From Azospirillum baldaniorum (lineage in GTDB: Bacteria > Pseudomonadota > Alphaproteobacteria > Azospirillales > Azospirillaceae): DNA of 64,000 nt. The first letter of the stretch is position 1. Each line of letters starts with the position of its first letter. The DNA lies in assembly GCF_003119195.2 (NCBI RefSeq), contig NZ_CP022253.1:2551001-2615000 (forward strand), given 5' to 3'. This document shows, one piece after another, positions 1 through 8,112 of this stretch. A program made the translations under genes and the position numbers. Below the pieces are notes generated by a model, which saw only the letters and a program-made list of their open reading frames with translations, was not told where the DNA came from and did no database searches.

Positions 1-212
1 GTCACGGGGGGCGAATCGGCGGTACGCCCTTCTCGGTCCCACACCCCCGCCACCCCACTTTTGCCCGCTGGACCGGCCCCGTGGCGAGGCCCCCGGACGG
101 TGCCCCGAGTCGCCCCACGATGTCAGCCGCAGGATGTCACAGGCGACCTTGCGTGACCTTTCCCGCTCCCTCCGGTTGGATGGGGCGGTTTCGTGCAACG
201 AGGAGAGCTTCC

Positions 213-722
213 ATGCACAAGACGGTGATCGCGACCCTGTCCGCCCTGGCGCTGATGACCGGCGCCGCCGCGGCCCAGACCGGCACCGGCGGCTCCACCC
301 AGGCCCCGAGTTCCCAGGCCCCGAATTCGGTCATCATGGACCAGGGGCAGAGCGCCCGCCCGGCCGGCCCCGCAAGCGGCGCCACAAGCAACGCCACGGG
401 TGGCGCCAGCGTCGAGCATTTGATGAGCCGCACGGTGATCGGCGCCGATGGCGAAAAGGTCGGCAAGGTGTCCGACGTGATCCTCGGCCCGGACGGCAAC
501 GCGCAGCTTCTGGTGATCCAGAGCGGCGGCTTCCTCGGCATCGGCGGCAAGGAGATCGCCGCGGACATCGCGCTGGCTGACGTGCTGCCGGGCAACGGCC
601 CGATCACGCTGCGCGACGTCACCCAGGCGAGCGTGCGCGACATGCCGGAGTTCCAGTACAGCGACAGCATGACTTCGCTGAACCGCGGCCCCAAACACAG
701 CGGCGAGTCGAACAAGCAGTAA
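213..722 (+). CDS. secreted PRC-barrel domain protein
   Basis: The 169-residue product opens with a clear signal peptide (MHKTVIATLSALALMTGAAAAQ, cleaved after AAA). A Ser/Gly/Ala-rich linker of about 45 residues follows, then one PRC-barrel-like domain at about residues 70–145 with the typical start 'GEKVGKVSDVILGPDG' and a short charged tail. PRC-barrel proteins are small beta-barrel modules found in RimM, photosynthetic reaction centres and many alphaproteobacterial envelope proteins. Nothing here shows a specific ligand. The start at 213 is preferred over longer upstream frames because GAGGAGAG lies just before it and the signal peptide begins there. A strong shared terminator follows. 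The domain call is fairly sure; the role is unknown, probably periplasmic. Confidence 0.8.
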   Translation: MHKTVIATLSALALMTGAAAAQTGTGGSTQAPSSQAPNSVIMDQGQSARPAGPASGATSNATGGASVEHLMSRTVIGADGEKVGKVSDVILGPDGNAQLLVIQSGGFLGIGGKEIAADIALADVLPGNGPITLRDVTQASVRDMPEFQYSDSMTSLNRGPKHSGESNKQ

Positions 723-733
723 CCATCCGGTGA

Positions 734-768
734 CAAAGCCCCTCTCCCGCCTTGGGAGAGGGGCTTTG
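734..768. terminator. bidirectional intrinsic terminator
   Basis: A perfect 15-bp inverted repeat (CAAAGCCCCTCTCCC / GGGAGAGGGGCTTTG) with a 5-base loop lies between two convergent genes. The A-rich and T-rich ends of the stem let it work for both the PRC-barrel gene and the hemerythrin gene. Confidence 0.8.
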
Positions 769-772
769 CCAT

Positions 773-1237
773 TTACGCCTCCACCCCGCGATCGCGCAGG
801 TAGGCGCCCAGCTTGGTGTCCACGCCCAGGATGTGGCCAGACAGCCATTTGGCGAGGAAGCCCAGCACGAAGGCGCCTTTCTCCCCACCCGCGTCCAGCG
901 CGCTGTTCACGTCGTGAAGTTGGCGGACGAAGCTGTCGTGCAGCGCCTTGTGGGCGGTGTAGTCGGGATAGCCGTGCTCGCGCATCAGCGTCTCTTCCCG
1001 GTCGAAATGCGTGTCGGTGTAGTCGAGCAGCTCCCTCAGCACGTCCTGGATCTCGCTGTCGGCGCGGAACTCGTTCACCGCGGTGACGAATTCGTTGAAC
1101 AGCTCGAACAGGCGCTTGTGGTCGGCGTCGATCACCGCGTTCCCGACTCCGAAGCCGTCCTGCCACGCCATCGTCTGCCAGCGCGGATCAGCAAGGTTCG
1201 GCTTCATCGTCTTCGGCTGCGTTGTGTTTAATTGCAT
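773..1237 (-). CDS. bacteriohemerythrin
   Basis: This is a 154-residue single-domain hemerythrin, an O2-binding non-heme di-iron four-helix protein. All seven expected iron ligands can be placed: His40, His77, Glu81, His96, His100, His135 and Asp140, in the motifs DADHKRLF, HFDREE, HKALHDSF and HILGVD. The domain fills the whole protein with no sensor or signalling partner, so it is a free cytoplasmic protein, likely for O2 storage, delivery or sensing in a microaerophile. The start at 1237 is chosen over one eight codons upstream because AAGGGGG sits seven bases before it. Confidence in family is high; the physiological role is inferred. Confidence 0.92.
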   Translation of the reverse strand: MQLNTTQPKTMKPNLADPRWQTMAWQDGFGVGNAVIDADHKRLFELFNEFVTAVNEFRADSEIQDVLRELLDYTDTHFDREETLMREHGYPDYTAHKALHDSFVRQLHDVNSALDAGGEKGAFVLGFLAKWLSGHILGVDTKLGAYLRDRGVEA

Positions 1238-1335
1238 GACGTTTCCCCCTTCAGGAAACATCCTTATAAGCCGCCGCCCACCCGCCGCCGGGGCGGCAGA
1301 TGGTCACACTAACAGTATGGTTATAGGATGGCCGG

Positions 1336-2349
1336 TCAGTTCATCTTCGCCAGAGGCAGATTGACCAGCAGGTTCTGCGGCTTCAGGCGCAGCTTGCGGT
1401 CGGCGGTCATCGCCAGGGCCAAATAGACGGGCCGCCCGGCGATGTCGGCGCGCATCGCCGCGGGGTCGGCGAACTCCAGCCGGAACAGCGACAGGATGCG
1501 GGCCAGCCGCTCCTCCCCCACCTCGGCCCCGTTGTAGAGGTCGTTGAGGATCGCCGTGGCCTCCCCGTCCAGCCCGACATGCCAGACCCAGCGCTCGTCG
1601 CTGATCCGCTGCACGGGATGGATCGACACCGCCACCCCCAGGAAATGCTTCACCCAGCCCTCCAGAACGCGGCACAGCGCGTCGAGACCGGCCGCGGCGA
1701 AGGTCACGTCCAGCACGGTGTCGTGCCGCGAGTCGCGCTCCCAATAGCGAGGGTGGTTGGTCTCGTCGAGGATGTCGAGATCGACGGAGCGCGGGGCGGT
1801 TCCGGCCTCCACCACCAGCCGGCCCAGGCTGCCGAAGCCGCCGGTCGCGGCCAGCATCTCCACCGTCTCGCTGTCGGCCAGCCGGACGCGCCCATCGTCC
1901 ACCGACACGGTCTGGGGCCGGAAGAACAGCTCGCCCGCGCGCGCGCGCAGGCCCGACGGCGTGCCGTCCAGAATGTTGCGCAGGATCACATGGGCCATCT
2001 GGTCGATGAACAGCCCCGGCACGCCCCGCGCACCCTCGCGGAACAGGCGGAGGTAGCAGCCCTCGATCGTGCCGGCGGCGAGCAGCCGGTCGCGGAAGCC
2101 CAGCCAGACCGCCCAGTTCTCCCGCGCGTCCGCGTCGGCCAGCGCCTCCACCATGCCCGGCGGGACGGGGCGGACGGGATCCTCCAACAGCCCGGCGAAC
2201 AGCGTGTGCTCGGTCTCGCAGGCGTCCTCGGGCGGGCGCATCTCCGGCCGCATCAGATAGGCGCGCAGGAAGTCCGGTGTGACCGCCAGCCAGCCGTCGG
2301 CGTCGCGCGTCAGCAGATGGAAGCCGGACTCTTTCCAGAAATCGGACAT
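1336..2349 (-). CDS. conserved hypothetical protein (DUF6352-like)
   Basis: The 337-residue cytoplasmic protein begins MSDFWKESGFHLL and has no signal peptide or membrane segment. From memory it resembles the uncharacterised family DUF6352, found in Azospirillum and relatives, but that link needs a profile search. It has many Asp/Glu/Arg residues and a conserved-looking central stretch (LDILDETNHPRYWERDSRHD) but no recognised catalytic motif. The start is set at 2349, with AGGG ten bases upstream. An in-frame extension to 2421 is possible but is low-complexity Ala/Arg/Pro. It lies 98 bases upstream of the hemerythrin gene on the same strand, so the two may be cotranscribed. No function is proposed. 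Confidence 0.6.
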   Translation of the reverse strand: MSDFWKESGFHLLTRDADGWLAVTPDFLRAYLMRPEMRPPEDACETEHTLFAGLLEDPVRPVPPGMVEALADADARENWAVWLGFRDRLLAAGTIEGCYLRLFREGARGVPGLFIDQMAHVILRNILDGTPSGLRARAGELFFRPQTVSVDDGRVRLADSETVEMLAATGGFGSLGRLVVEAGTAPRSVDLDILDETNHPRYWERDSRHDTVLDVTFAAAGLDALCRVLEGWVKHFLGVAVSIHPVQRISDERWVWHVGLDGEATAILNDLYNGAEVGEERLARILSLFRLEFADPAAMRADIAGRPVYLALAMTADRKLRLKPQNLLVNLPLAKMN

Positions 2350-2455
2350 GGAAGGCAGACCCTTGAACATAGATGCAGGCGCAAAGCGTCCCTCATGTGG
2401 GCGCGCGGGCGCCCGCGCCAAGGACCTAGCACAGCCCGGCCTACGGATGCCCGGC

Positions 2456-3397
2456 TTACATATGTAGGGCGGCCAGGAAGGCGTCGACGTCCGCCCACAC
2501 CCGGTCGCGGATGTCGTCGCGCTCCATCAGCAGCTCGTGCTTGGCGTCGGAATGCTCCTTCAGCACGGCGTTGCCCAGCCGGGCGGCGGCCAGCCGGTGC
2601 GACTCCGCGCGGACGACGGCGTCGGCCGGGGCGCTCAGCAGCAGGATGGGGGTCGTCACCCGCTCCAGCGGGGCGGTGAAGCGGATGTGGTCGGAGGCGC
2701 GCAGGGCCGCCCGCACCCAGCCGAAGCTGACCCCGCCCACCCGCAACTCGGGCCGGTCGCGGAAGGCGTCGTGGTAAGTGGCGTAGCGGCGGGGGTCGGA
2801 GGTGATCGGGTTGACCGGGGTGAACAGCCCCTCCACCGGGTCGTAATCGTGCTGGCCGAAGGCGTATTCGGCGGCCCGCCCGCGGGCGCACAGGCGTTCG
2901 GCCAGCCAGACCGCCATGCGGCGCGGCACCGGGCCGGTGAAGATGTCGAACATCGGCGCCGTCAGCACCGCGGCGTCGCACAGGGCCGGGTTTCGCAGCA
3001 GGGCCATCAGGGCGACCAGCCCGCCCATGCTGTGGGCAAGCAGCAGCAGCGGCCCGTGCTGCCGCGGCCTCACCAGCCGCTCCACCACCTCGTCGAGATC
3101 GCCGGCCAGCGTGTCGAAGCTGTCCAGGTGATGAATCTGGGGGTTGGGCAGGGGGCGGTCGGACAGCCCCTGGTTGCGCCAGTCGAAGGTGAAGACCTCG
3201 AAGCCGCGGGCGAGCATCGCACCCGCCGTCTCGGTGTACTTCTCGATGAACTCCGCCCGACCGGTCAGCAGCAGCGCGGTGCCGCGCGGCGGGGCTTTGG
3301 TGGCCGTCCAATGGGCGGTGCGCAGCCGGGTCCCATCCCCCATCGTCACCCAGCCGAACCGTGGCCCCACACCCAGATCCGCCACGCTCACGGCCAT
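2456..3397 (-). CDS. alpha/beta hydrolase, lysophospholipase (PldB)-like
   Basis: A 313-residue cytoplasmic hydrolase of the Hydrolase_4 / serine aminopeptidase S33 group. The nucleophile elbow is '[10 protein letters not shown]', the acid is in '[11 protein letters not shown]' and the base in '[11 protein letters not shown]'. The last motif resembles that of lysophospholipase L2 (PldB) and monoacylglycerol lipases. It has no signal peptide. The start at 3397 is supported by GGAGAG 7 bases upstream; an alternative ATG five codons earlier has no ribosome-binding site. It is divergent from the RlpA-like gene. A short perfect dyad GTTCG-C-CGAAC at 3414–3424 in the shared upstream region could be an operator. 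Hydrolase fold is sure; the lipid substrate is inferred. Confidence 0.82.
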   Translation of the reverse strand: MAVSVADLGVGPRFGWVTMGDGTRLRTAHWTATKAPPRGTALLLTGRAEFIEKYTETAGAMLARGFEVFTFDWRNQGLSDRPLPNPQIHHLDSFDTLAGDLDEVVERLVRPRQHGPLLLLAHSMGGLVALMALLRNPALCDAAVLTAPMFDIFTGPVPRRMAVWLAERLCARGRAAEYAFGQHDYDPVEGLFTPVNPITSDPRRYATYHDAFRDRPELRVGGVSFGWVRAALRASDHIRFTAPLERVTTPILLLSAPADAVVRAESHRLAAARLGNAVLKEHSDAKHELLMERDDIRDRVWADVDAFLAALHM

Positions 3398-3537
3398 TCC
3401 TGCGCTCTCCATTGTTCGCCGAACGATTGAAGCATCATCGGGCCGGGTCGGTCCAGCCCAGGGCACGGAGGCGGCGACCCAGTGGAACCCCCGTCCTCCC
3501 ACGGATGTTGTCCAGGTCCAATGGGAGGTACATTCGA

Positions 3538-4173
3538 ATGCACATGGCGCGTATACTGTCCATGGCGCTCTGCGCCTTGTCCCTGTCCTTGCCTCTGTCC
3601 CCCATGGCCGCCCAGGCCCAGCCCTCATCCAAATCGCAAAGCGCCAAGGACGCGTCGGTGCCGCCGATCGCCGTGGAGCGCACGGACGAGGGCGAGCCGG
3701 TGATCGTCCATGAGGGCGAGGCGTCCTTCTATGGCGGCTCGTTCCACGGCCGGAAGACGGCCAGCGGCGAGCGCTTCGACCAGAACAAGCCGACCGCCGC
3801 CTCGCGTGAGTTGCCGCTGGGCAGCAAGGTCACCGTGACCAACCAGGACAACGGCAAGAGCGTCGACGTCATCGTCAACGACCGTGGCCCCTATGTGGAC
3901 GGGCGGGTCATCGACCTGTCGAAGAAGGCCGCCAAACAGCTCGACATGATCGAGGACGGCGTGGCCCCCGTGCGCGTCGAGGCCAAGCCGTCCGAACAGC
4001 CGACCGAGGCCGTGAAGGAAAAGGTCGAGGCCAAGGCCGAGAAGGCCGACCAGACCCAGGTGGCGGAGCAGCCGGGCTCCCAGAAGAAGGGCAACGGCGC
4101 CGCTCTGTCCGGGTCGTCCGGGGCCGGTTCGTCCCGCACCGATCAGCAGAGCGGGTCGGGGTCCGACCGCTAA
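3538..4173 (+). CDS. rlpA: RlpA-like septal ring / lytic transglycosylase protein
   Basis: This 211-residue protein has an N-terminal signal peptide (about residues 1–28, ending AAQAQ) and no lipobox cysteine. The double-psi beta-barrel follows at about residues 58–145: '[19 protein letters not shown]', '[18 protein letters not shown]' and '[20 protein letters not shown]'. RlpA proteins cleave denuded glycan strands, and the Asp of the NDRGPY motif is the conserved catalytic-region residue. The SPOR domain found in many RlpAs is absent; a Lys/Glu-rich then Gly/Ser-rich tail replaces it. GGGAGG lies nine bases before the ATG. The stop overlaps the stop of the convergent SDR gene. Confidence 0.85.
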   Translation: MHMARILSMALCALSLSLPLSPMAAQAQPSSKSQSAKDASVPPIAVERTDEGEPVIVHEGEASFYGGSFHGRKTASGERFDQNKPTAASRELPLGSKVTVTNQDNGKSVDVIVNDRGPYVDGRVIDLSKKAAKQLDMIEDGVAPVRVEAKPSEQPTEAVKEKVEAKAEKADQTQVAEQPGSQKKGNGAALSGSSGAGSSRTDQQSGSGSDR

Positions 4174-4991
4174 GCCCCTCCGCGCGACGGACGGGCGGAC
4201 CTGCCGGCGCGCTGCCCCCGGTCGAAGGCGGCCAGCAGCGCGCCCAGCCCGTCCGACGCCGCATGGCGCGACCACAGGAAGGGGCGCAGCATGTTGCGGG
4301 TGCCGAAGCCGTGCACATGCACCGTGCGGCGCCCCAGCGCCTGCAACCCCTCCCGCGCCACGTCCAGCGGATCGGCGGCCCCTGGCAGGGCGTTCAGGGC
4401 GAAGCCGGCCCGCTGGCCGAAGGCGGTGCGGGTGGCGCCGGGGCACAGGACCAGCACATCCACCGGCTTGCGCTTCAACTCCGTCGCCAGCGCCTCGCCA
4501 TAGGCCAGGACGAAGCTCTTGCTGGCGCAGTAGGTCCCGAGGAACGGGATCGGCTGGAAGGCCGCCGTGCTCGACAGCAGGATCAGCCCGGCCCGCCGGC
4601 CATCGCGGGCCGCCCGCTCGATCATGCCGGGCAGCAGCGCGCGGGTCAGCACGGTGGTGGCCACCACGTTCAGTTCCACCGTCGTCCGCTCCGCCTCCGG
4701 GCTGTTGTGGAGCACCGGCCCGAAGGCTCCGGACCCGGCGTTGTTGATGAGCAGGTCGATCTCCAACGTCTCCGCTTTCTGGATCAGCGCGTTCCGCCCC
4801 GCGTCGGTGGTCAAGTCGGTGGCCAGCACCTCCACCCGGCGCCCGGCGGCCTCCAGCTCCGTCTTGGCGGTGTTGAGGGCCTCGGCGTTGCGGGCGGCCA
4901 GCAACAGGCCGGTGTCGGCGGACAGGGCGCGGGCGAAGCCGGCGCCGATGCCGGAGGTGCCGCCGGTGACCAGCGCGAAGCGGTGGGGCAT
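4170..4991 (-). CDS. short-chain dehydrogenase/reductase
   Basis: A 273-residue classical SDR. The NAD(P)-binding motif is '[13 protein letters not shown]' at the N-terminus, followed by '[13 protein letters not shown]', the catalytic Ser in '[14 protein letters not shown]', and the YxxxK pair in 'YCASKSF'. The sequence after the cofactor strand ([19 protein letters not shown]) suits the DltE/oxidoreductase subgroup. The C-terminus is Arg/Gly-rich. It converges with the RlpA-like gene and the two overlap by four bases at their stops. The ATG at 4991 starts directly before the dinucleotide motif; its ribosome site is weak. The substrate cannot be told. Confidence 0.88.
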   Translation of the reverse strand: MPHRFALVTGGTSGIGAGFARALSADTGLLLAARNAEALNTAKTELEAAGRRVEVLATDLTTDAGRNALIQKAETLEIDLLINNAGSGAFGPVLHNSPEAERTTVELNVVATTVLTRALLPGMIERAARDGRRAGLILLSSTAAFQPIPFLGTYCASKSFVLAYGEALATELKRKPVDVLVLCPGATRTAFGQRAGFALNALPGAADPLDVAREGLQALGRRTVHVHGFGTRNMLRPFLWSRHAASDGLGALLAAFDRGQRAGRSARPSRGGA

Positions 4992-5355
4992 GGCTCGGAT
5001 TCCATCGCGGTTCGGGGGATGAGAGGTGACGGTTGGCTGCGGCGGCGCGAAGTCAAGCCATCCGCCCCCGAGTCGCCGCGCATTCCGCGGTGCAGCAGGC
5101 CGAATTGTCAGTGTGCATATTAACTGGGGCCGGTCCGCACTTTTACTGTCACGGAACTGAAATCGCCGAGACCCAGGAAATAGGTGGGAAATAGGCAGGA
5201 CGCCTCGACTGCCCCCTCTTTCGAAAGAGGTTAGCGGTTTTTTCACTTTTTCAGGCGAGTCGTGTTGCCATCACGTGGTTGCAGTGCATATATCGCATTG
5301 CACCATACGTGTTGTCGCACCGCTCTGCCGGTGCTTGATGAAAAGGAACCGCGGT
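4992..5355. other. intergenic region upstream of the MaoC gene
   Basis: This 364-base region holds no gene. It contains a 16-base palindrome CCTCTTTCGAAAGAGG at 5214–5229 followed by a run of six T, which looks like an orphan rightward terminator with no visible transcript. The stretch 5230–5310 is AT-rich and carries the TGCA-type dyad listed separately. Promoters for both divergent genes are expected here but no clear -35/-10 pair was found. Confidence 0.5.
5280..5302. promoter_or_regulatory. TGCA-type dyad, candidate PhaR-like operator
   Basis: The 23-base dyad TGCA-n-TGC-n7-GCA-n-TGCA is centred near 5291, 65 bases before the MaoC start. Its left half fits the TGC-purine-n-pyrimidine-GCA pattern known for alphaproteobacterial PhaR (PHA-metabolism repressor) sites. 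The gene it precedes is a PhaJ-type hydratase family member. The dyad is visible; the link to PhaR is inference. Confidence 0.3.
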
Positions 5356-5805
5356 ATGGATGATGTTCGCCAAGTCCTGAAGGACAACGAGGGCCACTGC
5401 ATCGAGGATTTGACCGTCGGCATGACGGCGTCCTTCGCGAAGACGGTTACCGAGGCGGACATCGTGCTGTTCGCCGGCATCTCCGGCGACACCAACCCGG
5501 TCCACCTGAACCAGGAATACGCCAGCGGCACCATGTTCCAGGGCCGCATCGCCCACGGCATGCTGAGCGTCAGCTTCATCTCCGCCGTTCTCGGCACCAA
5601 GCTGCCGGGTCCGGGCGCCATCTACATGAGCCAGACCGTCCGCTTCAAGGCGCCGGTCCGCGCCGGCGACACGGTGACCGCCCGCGCCACCGTCACCGAG
5701 ATCATCCCGGAGAAGCGCCGCGCCGTCGTCCGCACGGTCTGCACCGTCGGCGAGACGGTGGTGATCGAGGGCGAGGCCCTGCTGATGGTCCCGTCGCGCG
5801 GCTGA
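5356..5805 (+). CDS. MaoC-like (R)-specific enoyl-CoA hydratase
   Basis: A 149-residue single hot-dog-fold protein. The hydratase-2 motif is complete: 'FAGISGDTNPVHLNQEYA', giving catalytic Asp45 and His50, followed by 'GRIAHGMLSVSF'. Single-domain MaoC/PhaJ proteins hydrate trans-2-enoyl-CoA to (R)-3-hydroxyacyl-CoA, linking beta-oxidation to polyhydroxyalkanoate synthesis, and Azospirillum is a PHA maker. AAGGA lies eight bases upstream of the ATG at 5356; a longer in-frame extension to 5275 has no family homology. No PHA genes are next to it and ribF follows after 182 bases. Hydratase family is well supported; PHA supply is inference. Confidence 0.85.
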   Translation: MDDVRQVLKDNEGHCIEDLTVGMTASFAKTVTEADIVLFAGISGDTNPVHLNQEYASGTMFQGRIAHGMLSVSFISAVLGTKLPGPGAIYMSQTVRFKAPVRAGDTVTARATVTEIIPEKRRAVVRTVCTVGETVVIEGEALLMVPSRG

Positions 5806-5987
5806 TCCCGCAGGCAAGCCTTCAATAAGGGCAAGCCTTTAACGATCGAAATGACCTGCCGGTCGCCGGTGCGTAGACCACGCGCCGGCTCCGGTCTATA
5901 TAAGACGCCCATGGCATGGCCCGCCCCGGCGGGCCGCCATCGTTTCCGGGGGCCGTGCGCGGCCCGCAGACCATCAGGGCGTGACGC

Positions 5988-6944
5988 ATGCGATTGTTCC
6001 GACACACCGCCGACCTGCCGGAGGACGCCCGCGGGGCCGTCGTCGCCCTGGGCAACTTCGACGGGGTGCACCGCGGCCATCAGGTGGTGATCGCCACCGC
6101 CCAGCGGATCGCCCGCGATCTCGGCGCGCCCTCGGCGGTGATGACCTTCGAGCCGCACCCCCGCTCGGTCTTCCGCCCGGACGACGCCCCCTTCCGCCTG
6201 TCGCCCTTCCGCGTCAAGGCCCGCTACATCGAGGCGCTGGGGGTCGACCTGCTGTTCGTCTGCCATTTCGACGAGAGCTTCCTGCACAAGACCGCCGACG
6301 CCTTCATCCAGGAGGATCTGGTGGCCGGGCTGGGCGTGCGGCACGTCGTCTGCGGCTACGACTTCCTGTTCGGCCATGGCCGCGGCGGCGACCCCGCCCT
6401 GCTGCGGCAGGCCGGCGCGGCCCACGGCTTCGGCGTGACCGAGGTCGGGCCGGTGGCCGACGACGCGGATGGCGTCTATTCCTCCACCCGCGTGCGCGAC
6501 GCGCTGGTCGCTGGCAACCCGCGCGAGGCCGCCCGGCTGCTCGGCTCCCCCTGGGAGATCGAGGGGCGCGTGGAGCATGGCGACCACAAGGGCCGCACCA
6601 TCGGCTTTCCCACCGCCAACGTCGAGTTGGCCGACTATCTCCGCCCCGCCTTCGGCGTCTACGCGGTGCGCACCGGGGTGGACCAGGGGTCGGGCACGGT
6701 GTGGCGCAACGGCGTCGCCAACCTGGGCCGCCGCCCGACCGTGGGCGGAACGGTGGAGCGGCTGGAGACCCACATCCTCGACTTCGACGGCGACCTCTAC
6801 GGCCAGCACCTGCGCGTCCAGCTCATCGAGTTCCTGCGGCCGGAGCGCAAGTTCGCCAGCTTCACCGAGCTGAAGGACCAAATCGTCCAGGACGCCGCCG
6901 CCGCCCGCGCCGTTCTGGCCAAGGAACCACGGACGGAGGGTTGA
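5988..6944 (+). CDS. ribF: bifunctional riboflavin kinase / FAD synthetase
   Basis: The 318-residue enzyme makes FMN and then FAD from riboflavin. The N-terminal adenylyltransferase domain (about 1–170) has 'ALGNFDGVHRGHQ' and 'YSSTRVRDALVAG'. The C-terminal kinase domain (about 185–305) has 'GRTIGFPTANVEL', 'FGVYAVRTGV' and 'VANLGRRPTVGG'. Length matches the family. AGGG lies eight bases upstream of the ATG. The 182-base leader before it contains a TATATA hexamer near 5897 and a GC-rich hairpin at about 5918–5938. No FMN-riboswitch consensus was seen. A 58-codon gene begins three bases after the stop. Confidence 0.95.
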   Translation: MRLFRHTADLPEDARGAVVALGNFDGVHRGHQVVIATAQRIARDLGAPSAVMTFEPHPRSVFRPDDAPFRLSPFRVKARYIEALGVDLLFVCHFDESFLHKTADAFIQEDLVAGLGVRHVVCGYDFLFGHGRGGDPALLRQAGAAHGFGVTEVGPVADDADGVYSSTRVRDALVAGNPREAARLLGSPWEIEGRVEHGDHKGRTIGFPTANVELADYLRPAFGVYAVRTGVDQGSGTVWRNGVANLGRRPTVGGTVERLETHILDFDGDLYGQHLRVQLIEFLRPERKFASFTELKDQIVQDAAAARAVLAKEPRTEG

Positions 6945-6947
6945 GCG

Positions 6948-7124
6948 ATGGACCGCGTGATCCTGCTGCTGTTCATCCTGAACCAGGGCGGCCCGACCAC
7001 CATCGAGTTCCAAACGATGGAACAATGCAAGGCCGCCGAGCCCGCCATCGTCCAGGCCTACCGCGAGATGACCGGCAACCCGGTGCTGACCCGCTGCATC
7101 GCGCTGGCCCTGCCGGGAAAGTGA
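6948..7124 (+). CDS. small protein downstream of ribF
   Basis: A 58-residue gene starts three bases after the ribF stop, with GGAGG eight bases upstream of its ATG, so translation is well supported. The product begins MDRVILLLFILNQGG, a short hydrophobic start that could be a weak signal or anchor. It has two cysteines (in MEQCKAAEP and TRCIALALP) spaced as in small periplasmic disulfide-bonded proteins. It is not recognised as a named family. Its position implies cotranscription with ribF. Coding is likely; function is unknown. Confidence 0.6.
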   Translation: MDRVILLLFILNQGGPTTIEFQTMEQCKAAEPAIVQAYREMTGNPVLTRCIALALPGK

Positions 7125-7212
7125 CGGCGCAGGGCAAGCCCGCCCCATTGCGATTCGCACGCTGGGGGGCTACACACGGGGCAGTTTGAGCCTCCCTGGG
7201 AGCCGTTAGGCC

Positions 7213-7905
7213 ATGACCACCGCCGCTTTGCCCGACCGGGCCACAATTGCCGCCACCGCCGCGAAGATCCTGCTGGAAATCAAGGCGCTGCATTTCAACG
7301 CCGAGACGCCCTTCATCTTCACCTCCGGCTGGGCGAGCCCGGTCTACACCGACTGTCGGCGCATCGTGTCCTTCCCGCGCGCCCGCAAGGCTCTGATGGA
7401 CTTCGCCGTCCAGACCATCGAGCGCGAGATCGGCTACGAGAGCATCGACGCGGTGGCCGGCGGCGAGACGGCGGGCATCCCCTTCGCCGCCTGGATCGCC
7501 GAGCGGCTGGAACTGCCCATGCAGTATGTCCGCAAGAAGCCGAAGGGCTTCGGGCGCAACGCCCAGATCGAGGGTGTGCTGACCGAGGGGCAGCGGGTCA
7601 TCCTGGTCGAGGACCTCGCCACCGACGGCAAGAGCAAGGAGAACTTCGTCACGGCGCTGCGCAACGGCGGCGCCACCGTGACCGACAGCTTCGTGATCTT
7701 CCATTACGGCATCTTCCCGCAGTCGAAGACCAACATGGACCGCATCGGCGTCCGCCTGCACGAGCTGTGCACCTGGTGGGACGTGTTGAAGGTCGCCCGC
7801 GAGAACCAATACTTCGACGAGAACACCCTGTCGGAGGTCGAGAAGTTCCTGAACGACCCGGTCACCTGGTCGGCCGCCCACGGCGGCAAGGCCAGCTTCG
7901 ACTGA
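7213..7905 (+). CDS. pyrE: orotate phosphoribosyltransferase
   Basis: The 230-residue enzyme joins orotate to PRPP to form orotidine 5'-phosphate in pyrimidine synthesis. The PRPP-binding signature is '[16 protein letters not shown]', and the substrate loop precedes it in '[16 protein letters not shown]'. '[13 protein letters not shown]' near the N-terminus is typical of the alphaproteobacterial long form, which is slightly longer than E. coli PyrE. The start has GGGAG ten bases upstream. The gene follows the small ribF-linked gene by 88 bases on the same strand. Confidence 0.95.
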   Translation: MTTAALPDRATIAATAAKILLEIKALHFNAETPFIFTSGWASPVYTDCRRIVSFPRARKALMDFAVQTIEREIGYESIDAVAGGETAGIPFAAWIAERLELPMQYVRKKPKGFGRNAQIEGVLTEGQRVILVEDLATDGKSKENFVTALRNGGATVTDSFVIFHYGIFPQSKTNMDRIGVRLHELCTWWDVLKVARENQYFDENTLSEVEKFLNDPVTWSAAHGGKASFD

Positions 7906-8112
7906 CGCACCCGGAGGCGCCGCGCCTTGACCGCACCGCCCACACCGCTAATATCCCGCGCGATGCTGCATCCGGCGTGGGTCATGGCGCGTATGGCGCG
8001 AATTACCAACCCGGCCTCCTGAGGGGGGCCGGGACCGCCTCGTTTGTGCGTGCGTCGGGGGCCTGACCGCTGCCGCCCGACGGTTCTGCTTCAGGTTCAG
8101 GATATCCCCGAC

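Noticed and set aside
5870..5987. Possible FMN riboswitch before ribF
   Set aside because: Hairpins and a TATATA box are present, but the conserved RFN-element sequence blocks could not be found.
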